Shown piece by piece: positions 27,080-37,865 of a stretch of DNA of 64,000 nt. Each line of letters opens with the position of its first letter. Positions within the stretch are counted from its first letter, which is position 1. A program made the translations under genes and the position numbers. The notes under the pieces were generated by a model. That model ran no database searches. It was given only the letters and a program-made list of their open reading frames with translations, and was not told the origin of the DNA. The stretch is from Notospermus geniculatus (Eukaryota; Nemertea; Pilidiophora; Heteronemertea; Lineidae). The stretch is from NCBI GenBank assembly GCA_002633025.1, contig NMRB01000357.1, positions 119,736-183,735 of the forward strand. The letters run 5' to 3'.

Positions 27080-27544
27080 AAGATATGTCTGTTGAACCCC
27101 CAGGTAAATCCACCCAGGACCCAAAAGTCAAAGTGAAATACGTTGAACGAGTGACAGAAACAGTTCAAATTCATGAGGAGTTGGTGACTGTCAGCTGTCC
27201 TCCTGGAAGAAATGTTGAGTTGCCTGAAGATGAGGTCAGTGGGTTGGAGGCCACGAATTCTCCAGCTGCTAATGAACCTGAAGACAATCTGACTACTGAG
27301 AGGTTCGCTCGGGAAGATTCCGACCAGGGGGAGCGCCAGAGTGAGGCCAGTCTTTCCGACGATGGTGAAGTAGCGTCTACGCATGAGACAGGTCTCCACT
27401 CAGAGACGAAATACGACAGTGGATGCGAATCGGAGAAAACTCTCGAAACCATGACTTGTCAGACCGGGGATGATAGGAGCTGTGAGGGATCCAACTGTGC
27501 TGAGGATGAACTAAATGACGACAACGTGAAGCCGTCAAAGGAAT
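27080..27544 (+). CDS. NACHT/LRR gene, exon 2 (acidic/Ser-rich linker)
   Basis: Acceptor CTTTCAG precedes 27080. The first two bases complete the split codon and give EDMSVEPPGK. About 155 residues, rich in Glu, Ser and Thr (SEASLSDDGEVASTHETG), with no recognised domain. It ends GGAAT|GTAAGT in phase 1, matching exon 28570. An internal VERVTETVQIHEELVTVS segment looks like a short beta or coiled region. Confidence 0.68.
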
Positions 27545-28569
27545 GTAAGTAGGCTTGAATAACCTCATTAAGAAGTATCAAGAATTCGAACAGCTTTGAT
27601 AACCTAGTGGTTATCATGTCCGCTTAGCAAACGGCAGGTCTCGGGTTCGAATCCCGGGCCATATGGGATTAATCATCCCTGGCACTTCAGTCTGCCAAAT
27701 GGGACAGTAAGCCGTGGTGCCTTGTACATGTACCTCGTGTCTTTGCAAGGGTAAGTAAAAGACCCCATCCAAGTGAGGAACATGAGTAGATTGTGATGGC
27801 CAGGATAAAAAAACCCAGCTACGTATTTACCGGTACTGTTGATAAACAAGATGCCAAACAATCTGACCGAGTCGTTTTGTCCTTATATCACTGCAGCTTG
27901 ACATTTGGGGAGGGGTGAGTAGTGTCTTGCCTTAATGACGATGCATTGCAGAATATAGTCCAGTGCACATTTACTGGTACTTAAATGCAAAGGCGTCTGG
28001 GACCTTTTTTGCAAGGACTGTGTAATGGACTAACAGATCCTGAAATTGGTGACATTTGCAAGGACTTCATACTAACAGATCCTGACAGCCTTTTTCGTCT
28101 TTTTAATATACCGGTATATATACCAGTAGGCTCAAAAAAGGTGATACCAACTGCGGGTCAGGTGGACACTAACAATGTTTGAACATGTGCGTGCGCTCTC
28201 CTAACCTGATATCATTGTAATCTACATTGGTTTCGCTTTTTGTGTCTTGACCCCTTCTAAATTCCTCGAATCATGAAAAGCAACTATGCACTAACCCTCT
28301 TAAAATCATCAGAGTTTGTCCAAAATCATTGTAGGTCTCCACACCTCACATTAGTTTCCCTCTTAAATACCGGTGTGATAGGAATCGGCATCCTACATGT
28401 AGGAATGCAGATCCGCCAAACAATAGCCCACTGTTGTATAATTCAAATGGTCATGGTCTCTCTAGCCATATATTCTAATCCCTTGCTGAAAAATAAGACC
28501 GGACTTTGATTCCAGGGGGACTTGGATTCCTTTCTCACCTGTACATGTATTTCGTATTTTCATCTTCAG
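27545..28569 (+). other. Intron 2 of the NACHT gene containing a SINE
   Basis: GT-AG intron of 1,025 bases from GTAAGT to ATCTTCAG. Its first half is a tRNA-derived SINE on the plus strand; the rest (27870-28560) shows no gene. Confidence 0.75.
27594..27870 (+). repeat. tRNA-derived SINE (plus copy)
   Basis: The head resembles a tRNA: A-box-like taacctagtggtta and B-box ggttcgaatcc, spaced as in a pol III promoter. A body with atccctggcacttc, gccgtggtgccttgta and ccatccaagtgagg blocks follows. The anticodon stem is imperfect, so it is not a functional tRNA. The same body occurs inverted at 52690-52935. Confidence 0.8.
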
Positions 28570-31365
28570 ATCCTGAATTCATCGACTTATGCGAAGAAAA
28601 ACTCAAGGTCCATTATGTGAGCTGCTACGCCAAGGAAGCGCCAGTCGACTGGTTCCACACTCCAGAAAAGCCTTCTCACCGCATCTTCACCAATGTAAAC
28701 TTGTTGGAACGAAACCATAGCCGCCATGATCAACTCTTGACCTTTGACCTCTTGAACTTTAAACCCTGTTTGAGAATACTAATCGAAGGTCATGCGGGGA
28801 TGGGAAAAAGTACGCTGGTATCCATCGCATCGCTTATGACTATGGTTTGGGTATGTTGGCCCCGCTGAAGCAGTTTAAGCTAGTTTTTGTTTTAGATGTG
28901 CTCAAGTGGTCACGTGACCAAGAGCTGCATGATGTTATACTTGAGCAGGTGGTGCAGGCAGACGCGTGGGGCATTGAAGCAGACGACGTCTTCAAATGGA
29001 TGCAAGATAATGCTGAAGAGGTCATCTTTTTTATTGACGGTTTAGATGAACACCCTGGGTTCTCTGCCAACCATACATTATTGAGTCTTGCCCGGGGAGA
29101 GCTGTACACGAACAGCACTGTGGTTTTCACCACGCAGCCAAATCACGTTTTCGAAATCAGCGATTGTTGTCACAAATTTTATGTCATGCAGAAGTTCACT
29201 GAAAGACAGGTGGTGGAATTCATTGGCAATTTTTTGGAGGATGAAAATGAAACGAAAAAATTGAAGGATTGCGTCTTCTCAGGTAGAAATATCACCGATT
29301 TTTACAAGACACCCCTTCATCTTGCATTACTTTGTACTCTGTACCAAAATAGTGCGGTTGCTGACAGCCAAGTGCTCCCATCGACTCTCACTGCGTTGTT
29401 TGACAAAGTTTTTGTTTACACTCTTCGACAGCTCGTGGCCGATCGCCGTGTTGATGCTCAGAAAGAGCTCGAGCTCTCCATGTTTGAAGACATGGCGTTC
29501 GTCTTGACACGATTGGCGCTGTCGTGGCTGCAGGCAGACAGCGTCAGCTTGTCAAAACATCAATTAGCTTCCGATCACGAAATTGACGATGACCTGTTGG
29601 ATGAATTCATCCAATATGGCCTCTTGGAAAAAGTCGTCTGCAGAGACGCGTATTTCTTTCCATGCAAGCTCTTCCAAGAATTCTTGGCGGCAAAATTCAT
29701 CGCCATTGAATATTTCAGTGCGGCGAATTCTGGACAGATCGGCATCATCCAGGACATGAAACACGTCCTTGAATTATTCGAGCTCTGCTGGTCGTGCTGC
29801 GACGATGGATATAAGTATGAAAACGTCTGCATTTTCACGTCTGGTCTGCTGAAGCACGACTATAATTGCTTCGTTGAAGCTTTATGCAAGCAGTACAACG
29901 AAGCTCCAAATGATTCTGCACGAGAGGTGTTCATAAATGTGGTGTGTGCTTGCATTGGGGAGAATGCCAACAATCGTGGGTTCATAAGCCTTGTCGTGGA
30001 CAGTCTTGCACCGAAAGGAGACCTGTCCCTCGATTTCTCAACTGATTCAATTGACGGGCCTCATCTCTTCGGCGTTTCCCACATGCTAGCGGCAGACAAA
30101 TTGCCAAAATTAACCCTCGTCGATTATAACCCAAATGATATCGATGCCTTGCAGAGTGTGGCGAGTGCACTTGCCGAAACCGACAGACTCCGGTCCTTGG
30201 AAATCGATTTCACCAATTTGGACCCAACCGTAAACGGTATGCCAAAGATGAAAGATGGCACTGAGGACTTCACGCTTTTGAAACATTTCGTGAAGTCGAT
30301 TTCTGCGAATACGTCACTCCGTGACATCTCATTACAACTCGGTGTTGATAGGATGAGTTTACAGGGGGTCGAGGCTATCTCTGGTCTTTTCCTGAACATG
30401 TCCAGTGACCTCAAGTCACTCGGGGTGCATGTCCATTTTGATAACACAACGTCAACATATTTCAAGGACTGCCCCAGAATTAAGGACAGTAGCATCCAGT
30501 TGTATGAGAATCTGAATATTCTCATTTCGAGATTCTCTGTCTTCCTCCAAAATAACTCCATGTTGGAGAAACTGGAACTTAACGGCTGTTTCCTCCACCG
30601 CGATGCCTTGCCTGAACTGAAAGACAGCATCATCAGCCATTCGTCCCTGAAAGCCATATCTTTGGCAGGGCAGGGAGAGGGCGCGCCACTACACCGCGAA
30701 GGTGCCAATGCCCTTGCTGAGATCCTACTTAAGAAGAAATTCGATGAAGTTGCAATTGATCTGAACAGTTTCCTTGCAAAAGAACCGGGTAAATACACCC
30801 TTGGAGACAGTCGTATGAAATACGAGAGGGTGCAGTTTGATAATGAGCTAATCGTTGTTAAACTTCTGAAAGCAATGCAAGCTAATGGAACCGTAAAACG
30901 GGTGAAATTTTCTTGTCAGCAAATCGACTGTGATCTCCTCGATCACGTGGCAGATTTCTTGGAGGACTGTATGTCCTTGACCTCCCTGGAAATATCCTGC
31001 CAGGAAATGGACGACTTATTCATGATGTTCCTCGGCTGTGGAATCTTGTGTTCGCCGACGCTAGACAGCCTAACACTCCACGGGTCATTCGATTCTGGCG
31101 GTGCAACATTCTTATTAGTACAATCATGTATGATGAGCCAGAGTCGTTGAAATCAGTAACACTCTCTGGTTCCTTTTCCCTCAGCTGCATTGATTGGTTA
31201 GCTGTTTCCCTACCCAATTTGAATATTCAATGCGTACATCCTCTGACCTTGACCCTTCAAGGTCATCTGGAGGATGGGGACAGTGAAACTGCCCTTGACT
31301 CGGTTGAACAGCTGAAGGACTGTGTGCTTCCTCTTGATCTGCTGTTGGAAACAGATTTCAAGTGA
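28570..31365 (+). CDS. NACHT/LRR (NLR-like) protein, main exon, with two frame breaks
   Basis: The exon begins after ATCTTCAG with the split Tyr codon and codes about 72 residues of pre-NACHT linker before Walker A GHAGMGKST (28788-28814). NACHT continues with FKLVFVLDVLKW, Walker B VIFFIDGLDEHPG (about 29022-29060), a FYKTPLHLALLCTLY block and a winged-helix LLDEFIQYGLLEK, then FFPCKLFQEFLAAKFIA. The C-terminal half, from about 30080, is leucine-rich with repeat-like ALAETDRLRSLEIDF, SANTSLRDISLQL and LEKLELNGCFL segments, to a stop at 31363-31365 in the final frame. The frame shifts near 28825, coinciding with a 5-base tandem repeat (atcgcatcgc), and again near 31110-31140. NLRs are intracellular sensors of microbial products. 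The breaks mean a recent pseudogene, a polymorphic allele or sequencing error. Confidence 0.8.
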
Positions 31366-31373
31366 GCAGTAGG

Positions 31374-31618
31374 CAGGGTTTCTGCCAGAAAAAAATTGAG
31401 GGTAGGGAAAAAATTTTAAAAAATTTTTTAATTTTTAAAAACGTTTTAAATGACGTTTGGTGCCATTTTAGGCGTATTTTGAAGCATAAAATCCCCGCGC
31501 CGGTGATATCACTTCATGGAAAAATGGTTACCCAGCGTTTTTGAGGGTACGGCTCCGTACCCTCGAAAAATTTAAGGGTATGGAATTTTACCCATTTTAC
31601 CCTCTGGCAGAAACCCTG
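31374..31618. mobile_element. MITE, CAGGGTTTCTGCCAG family, at the NACHT 3' end
   Basis: Ends cagggtttctgccag and ctggcagaaaccctg are perfect inverted repeats. The inner arms ttgagggta and taccctcga also invert. It begins nine bases after the NACHT stop codon, so it may form the 3' untranslated region and supply or disrupt the poly(A) site. A flanking gtagg is a possible 5-bp duplication. Confidence 0.85.
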
Positions 31619-32660
31619 GTAGGCCTACTGGGATCTTGTCATGGCTCCTGTGGAATGGGCTGCTGGACAGCTCTGACTGCTGTTGATCAGCCCAGTACTC
31701 TGTAGTACCGGTAACCATTAAAATGGGCAAGTTTTTCTAGTGCACTGCCTATGTAGTGTTTAATCCGGAGGTGGAAAAGGGGGATGAGGCCCCCTCATTT
31801 GAGTCACGTGGGATACCCCCACAAATGTGACCAGCAAAAGCAGGTGCTTGTCGCAGGTGATCATCATTGGTCATCAGTTTACTCGGGTACATGTATATTA
31901 CAATCGTCACTGCTGTCCACTACTAGTACTATCATGCTATTGTCAACCTGCAGAGACTTACCGTACATTTCAGCTGTTATGTTGTAAGGCCAGTAACCCT
32001 TTCCTCAGTTGCGACATCCACATACACCTACTTTTGCTTGATTGGGTCACCAATTTGCCGAGTTACAATATTTACCAAGGAGAAACCCAGATGTCCGCTC
32101 CAAGCTGGCCGACCCCCTGAATTCCGTCCTGGGAGAAATCCTGCAATTAAAATCAAGTACTAGGTATACTCGACCGAAGGCAACTCTCATCCATTCATCT
32201 CAGTTTGCCGTACAGTACCACTGTGAAATGTACCTAGCTGTGACACTGGATTTCGATAATGTGTTAAGAGATGGGGATTATCTGATAGGTGCTAGATTTT
32301 TATTGTTAATTTTTGCATTTTCTGTAATTTTAGATGATATGTACATACCAATTGGGGTAGATGATCTTGCCTTTGATGAGAATAACAGTTGTAGATTTCT
32401 ATGATTTTATTTTTACAATCACAATGTATGTAGTTTGTAATTATTTTTTGATACAGATTTTATGAGACGTTATTTTTGGGAAATTAGTATCAATTGGCCT
32501 GGCCTACAGATTCAGACATGTCAGATCTTTCAATTCATCAAATTTTCTAAATATGCTCAATAATGGCATGCATATGGGTCTAGACATTTAAGCCTAAGGC
32601 CCAGAATGTGAATTCAAAATGTCATGAAAAGTTTGACCATGCAGACTGCATTAGCAGATA
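31619..32660. other. Stretch downstream of the NACHT gene without firm gene
   Basis: A 120-residue reading frame (32042-32404, plus) has no family signature I recognise. It may be 3' sequence of the NACHT gene, a decayed exon or chance. Composition is A/T-rich with ACATGTA words. Confidence 0.35.
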
Positions 32661-32705
32661 TTTCTAGGAATATACTGATAGAATATATCAGTATATTCCT
32701 AGAAA
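32661..32705. repeat. Perfect 20-bp-arm hairpin
   Basis: The text tttctaggaatatactgata is followed after a 5-base loop by its exact reverse complement. It abuts the nested MITE at 32712. Confidence 0.8.
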
Positions 32706-32711
32706 CATCTA

Positions 32712-33233
32712 ATGCTGCGTTCACACCTATTGCGCATCGAAATCGGTTTCCGTAAATCGAAATACGGAAATCGATTTGGTTGCGCCCGATCGGGTCACAC
32801 TACAACTATACCGATTTCGATGCGAAACAAAACGCGTCACACTCAACCCACAATAAACTACGGTAAAGCCTAGTTTATACTTCGACGCAAGACCATCGGC
32901 GTCCGACGCGCGATCAAAATCTGGACGCCGACCTAATGAAGTAGGCTTATGTCGGCGTACAGATTTTGATCGTGCGTCGGACGCCGATGGTCTTGCGTCG
33001 AAGTATAAACTAGGCTTATGTCATGACATTAGGCCTACCGTACACTGAATGTATACTGTGCAGTGCAGAACTATTTTGATTTGGCTAACGTGCATCGAAA
33101 CCGATACAAATACCGGTTTCGTTAAATCGGTATAAAAGTGATCTATTTCGAATTGAGTGTGACGCGTTGTATCGGAATAAGCCTTTATTGCGAATTCGAT
33201 TTGATATAAAACCCTAGTGTGAACACGGCATAA
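32712..33233. mobile_element. MITE with ...GCGTTCACAC/GTGTGAAC... ends, host of a nested MITE
   Basis: The outer ends atgctgcgttcacac and gtgtgaacacggcat are imperfect inverted repeats. Cggtttc/gaaaccg and aatcgaaat motifs recur inside. The element is interrupted by a second fold-back at 32877-33016. Confidence 0.7.
32877..33016. mobile_element. Nested MITE, GCCTAGTTTATACTTCGACG family
   Basis: Arms of about 60 bases are inverted: agcctagtttatacttcgac on the left and gtcgaagtataaactaggct on the right, with gcaagaccatcggcgtccga and its complement adjacent. It sits inside the older element at 32712-33233, giving a relative age. Confidence 0.85.
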
Positions 33234-36200
33234 GATGTTTTAAGATATCTAGCTGAAGTGTACCAGACGTACACTACAGTCTTGGCAGTTTTGTATGGAG
33301 GGTTTTAGGCCAGAATTTTAGCAGTTTGTCACTCTACTGGCTCTAAATTTTTATACTAGCCAGTAGTTAGCCTTTGTGAATATATCAAATTACATGTATA
33401 TTTCTTCCAGTTTGGCCTGGATGAGAAATCTTTTTTTTTAAATCCTTTCCAATACAATGTTGTGCCTTATACGAGGGATTTAGTATTTGTGTGGCGGCCT
33501 AGGAAAACCCTGCGGATGTCACATTTGAGGAAAGTGTTAATGGCCTTGCTGATCCCGCACATTTCAATAGCTTACCGTATTTTTCGGACGATATGACGCA
33601 CTGCACCATAAGACGCACCTTAATTTTCTCAGTCAAAATCCGTACACAAGGCGCTACGGACCATTAGGCGCGCCACAAACGTATGAGAATGTACAAAAGT
33701 ATACATACTCAATCATATGGGCCTAAGGTTTGACAAAAATCCATCTAAGCAGGACAAAAATGTTGCCAAAACTACACATTCTGAGCCAATTTTGGCATTC
33801 AGCCATGTTGTGGTCATTGGTTGTTGTTGTTGTCGCCGCAACTCTGCACAGGCCGTGGAGACCTCATTCACTCACAGGAGCCTGTAACATAATTTTTATT
33901 ACTCATAGACACTGACGTAAGACTAAGTGTGAATAGTCATTAGGCCTAGTGTCGAAAGTAAGGGTAGACTAGGCCTAAACGTGAGGGTTAGGCCCCCTAT
34001 CAGAGGTAGATTATATTTAGGGATGCTGGGGCGAACGGAAAGGGGGACTCACCCTACTTTCGATATGTTGGGACTTTTACCAGCTCAATGTTCATGTCTT
34101 TGTGTAATAAGATACAGACTCCTGTGATTCACTTTGTGTCTTCGAGGCTGGAGGATGGGCAAAGTGGTGGAGTAGGATACGGGGGATCTGGATCTGGATC
34201 CAACACTCACCTTGTGAAACAGCAACAACAGCAACATGGCGGCTCAAGGACATGTGGATTATGAACATGATGAATGTCACTCTTCAGATGGTGCAGTTGA
34301 CCATTTCAGGCCTAGACAAAATCCTTACACAAGGCGCTGCTGGACCATAAGGCGCTCCCCCCGTTTTTTAAGCATTTTTCATTTTTTGCCCGCGTCTAAT
34401 GGTCCGAAAATTACGGGTATATGTGCTACGTAACAGGTAAACAGTAGCTAGGCCTAGTAGATCAATGCACAGGCAATCTGACAGCCCTTGTTGATCATTC
34501 AGCGACATCCGCCGGGTTTTCCTAGACCATTTGTAGACCGCCACACATTTTTTAGTAGATTATGTATTTTATGTTCTGAGATTCAGGGCACAATGAAGAT
34601 GCCCAAGTCCAAGGCCCGGTTGTACGAGGATGATGTACGTGTACATAATGCTATGCACATGATTTTGATGAGCAACTGAGGCATACACTACAGGTCAAAT
34701 TGACATCCCTAAATTTGCCTAAGTTGCGTAAATTCTGTGTGCAACCTATGAGCTGTGTTACACTCAAGTTTTGCGAAACTCAGGCTTTCATATCTGGGTA
34801 ACCTGCATGCAACTTACCTGTACCGGGTATTTCATGGCATGCAACTTACCTGTATTTCATGGCGCGCAACTTGCGTGCGGTCCCTACTGACTTTCATGCA
34901 ACCAAAACGTTCAGTAACAGTGCAAGTTACGCATAACTTACGCAAGGTTGTTGGTATGTCAGTTGTAGTCTGTAAGATATTTGTGATCATGACATATAAA
35001 ATCGACTTTGATAGTTGATCTTACAACTGACACAGCTGCATCAAATTCTGTCCACCAGATTTACATGTCCGCCAATGATTTACATGACTATGTCTTCCTT
35101 CAGTAATATTAGTAATAAATTGTTTTGATCAATTTAGTCTTCCAATTCATTGATTTATACAAAATTTGCTGGGAAAAATACTGCAATAGGACAAGGTCCA
35201 ACAAGAATGCAAGCAACTGCACCCAGTCGGTCTCCATGTAGGGTGTTCTACATGGAAGGCCCACTTGCCACATAAACCTTTAGCGTCTTGCAGCTCTCCT
35301 CTGGACACCAAAGCTTACGGAGAACCGGGATGGGCCTGTTTATATACCTATCAGTGTGCAAAGGTAATTTGAATGGCAAATGCAGCAGAAAGGCACTGCA
35401 GGATAGGGCCCAAATTCAAAAAGAATTTAGTAGGGTATGGGGCCAAAGGCACCCATAACCATGAAAGGTACATGTACATGTATCCCCTTCTGTTGTCAAA
35501 TCTTTTGTGACTGCAAGTGTCACCTTCACTCCCTGATGTGCTGAACAATTGTTCAACCTTCAGCCCCAGCTCTACACTTCTCAAATCCTGATGAGCTGCA
35601 TCTTGTGCATGTAGTTGTGCAATCACAAAAACTTGGTGAGGATCTGACCAACAGCAAAGGCAAAATATCACTTCAGAACTTCTGTTTGGCCCCTGATGGC
35701 AAATGGATGTAAAAAGAATTTAAAAAGCACAAGTAAGTATTTCAAATTGATTATTTTGACTCGTGCTGCCACCTATACTTAGTCCAAGATTCCTGGATTA
35801 TTAACCGAAGCTGATTCCAGGGGTTAGTGACGCGACCGCCATTTTGTCAGAAAGCGAACGACCCCTGGGAACGAGGTGTGACCATGTGAAGTCAATGGCT
35901 AAACAATTTAGAAATGTGCCCTTGTTAAAGAAATTGTTAATGAGGATAACGACAGAAAAAAACGGTATGGTGTAGTGAAACTAAAAAATAAATGGGAAAC
36001 AAACAACTTGAACTCATGGAGAATGAAACAGAAAAAACGAAAGATATTTGATGTTAAAAGATTTTTTCATAAACAAAAGTTGAAAACATCTGACCAAAGG
36101 TTTCCTACATTTTGCAGTCAAGAAGTGGAATTTGCTGACTATCATCTTCACACCAAATAGCCGTGAACTGGTGAAGTTTGTTGTACCTCTGGGACCTTGA

Positions 36201-36369
36201 AAACCAGAAAGTGGTTTGTCACGACTAATGACCCTGTCTGTGACGTCAAATGTTATAAACTACGATGTACTCGAACCACGAGGTGGGCCTCTAACGGCAG
36301 TCAAGTCTCCCGTTGTTAACAACGGACCAAACTCACCTAGGTGAGCTAAAATCGACAGCACCCACAAAT
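33234..36369. other. Intergenic stretch with decayed repeats
   Basis: No coding exon is convincing. It contains accgtatttttcggac and gtccgaaaattacggg ends (about 33570 and 34385) with a repeated acacaaggcgct..ggaccat block in both orientations of the same family, a gcaacttacctgtatttcatggc repeat at 34810-34870 and scattered TAGGCCTA words. Confidence 0.4.
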
Positions 36370-36615
36370 CAATACCAAAACCCAAATTGACGTAAACGAG
36401 AAAGATCGGCGCACTTCCGCCAAAATCGCAAACACAACCTCGGTCTGAAAGTGAATGACGTGACGCAGAGAACCTCATGACAGTGACTTCGACGACGTTG
36501 CATCAGTGTCGATCATTGCTGAGTCAGGGATTGCGTCACATCAGCTGGTTTCAGGTCGAGGTTGTGTTTGCGATTTCAGCGGAAGTGCGCAGATCTGGGA
36601 ATTTGGGGTTTGTCT
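36370..36615. repeat. Fold-back with ~60-bp inverted arms
   Basis: The left arm (36373-36440) contains gcgcacttccgccaaaatcgc and aaacacaacctcggtctgaaa; the right arm (36550-36612) contains the inverse, tcgaggttgtgtttgcgatt and gcggaagtgcgc. The space between is about 110 bases. Confidence 0.65.
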
Positions 36616-36967
36616 ATAAAGCAAATTACAAGCTAGTCAATGTCACATGATTTACTGTAATATACACATGTACATGTACAAAAGATCATATACAAATTTA
36701 TATACATTATTCACAAAATATTGGTAAGCAAATAGTACCACTCAACTGTAGAGGGGCAGTTGAACACTTGCATGGTGAAGGAAGCTGCAATGTGGCATTG
36801 CCCAGAGTTTCATTCACACACCGGGGAGTCTGGCCTTACTTTTCATTCCACATCCGATTGGCACGAGGTTTATGGCCGATATCTCCGCAATACACTCGGC
36901 CCCAGTGTGTATCCGACGTCCCGGTCTCCTACACACTGGCACTTTTGGGGCTCAAAAGCCGTGAACA

Positions 36968-36980
36968 CCACTAGATGGCA
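36968..36980 (+). promoter_or_regulatory. Isolated CTCF-like core motif
   Basis: CCACTAGATGGCA matches the CTCF core CCASYAGRKGGCR at every position. It is a sequence match only. A 13-base degenerate match can occur by chance in 64 kb, and binding is not shown. Confidence 0.3.
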
Positions 36981-37766
36981 CTCCACTGGGCTCCAGCCAA
37001 TCACCACGCTTTCTCACTCATAATTCCCGTGGAAATTACTCCCAGGAAAAACCCAACCTCGTCCCCAGGGGTATAGTTCGCTCAGACAACCGTGGACCAC
37101 TCGCCATATTATCAACCTGGCAACGAGGTTAAGAAAACCAAAGGACCCGTGCTGCCAACACGCGGTCGTCACGACTGTTAATCTCTAAAAGAGCCAGACG
37201 CGGAGTGTGATTTACCGAAGGGTGAGCCCGTAGCGTCTGGCCAAGCGAGAGTATCTCCGCAACGGCTGGGTCAAATTTGACACACCATATATCAATCGAG
37301 TTGTCTTTTTGGCCGCTACAGGCATCACCGCTGTCATTTTCCCTAAAAACGTGACATAAAAAAGTTCTTTCAGCAATCACAGTTCATGTTTACGGCCTGA
37401 ATGATGGCCATTTTGAAATGACGCAATGCATCGCGCATGTGTAAACTGCACTGAACATCACGGTGAAATGAAATGGGTTTTGAGAAAGGGATCCGTTATG
37501 TCAGCCTTACGCAAAAAATGAAGATATAGCAGAAAGATACCGACAAGAAAGACAAGTCAATTGACGTATGTTTTGTCAAATTTGACTGAGGCGTTGCGGA
37601 GATATCGGCCGAAAACCTTGCGCCAATCGGATGTGGAATGAAGTGTAGGTAAAATAACATCCAAGGATTTCAATCACAGAGAAACTGCGACTGCAAGGCT
37701 TGATTTACTGTTAACTGGAATCGCATCGCACTTTGCGAATGAAAATCAGTGAAGGTTCTATCCCGT

Positions 37767-37865
37767 CTTGGTCATATGATATGACCAAGACTCGAGAAAT
37801 TTTCACAGCTACCATATTTGGGATATGATATCCCAAATATGGTAGCTGTGAAAATTTCTCGAGTC
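37767..37865. repeat. Two adjoining perfect palindromes
   Basis: CTTGGTCATAT-G-ATATGACCAAG (37767-37789) is immediately followed by a 77-base palindrome (37789-37865) with 38-base arms around a single G. No mismatch was seen. Both centres share ATATGATAT. Such structures can extrude cruciforms and are usually unstable. Confidence 0.88.

Noticed and set aside
27594-27665. Possible functional tRNA gene
   Set aside because: The A- and B-box-like sequences are present, but the anticodon stem is imperfect and the same body occurs elsewhere as a SINE.
32042-32404. Plus-strand ORF of 120 residues downstream of the NACHT gene
   Set aside because: No recognised domain, no convincing acceptor, and low-complexity hydrophobic end; could be chance or 3' UTR.
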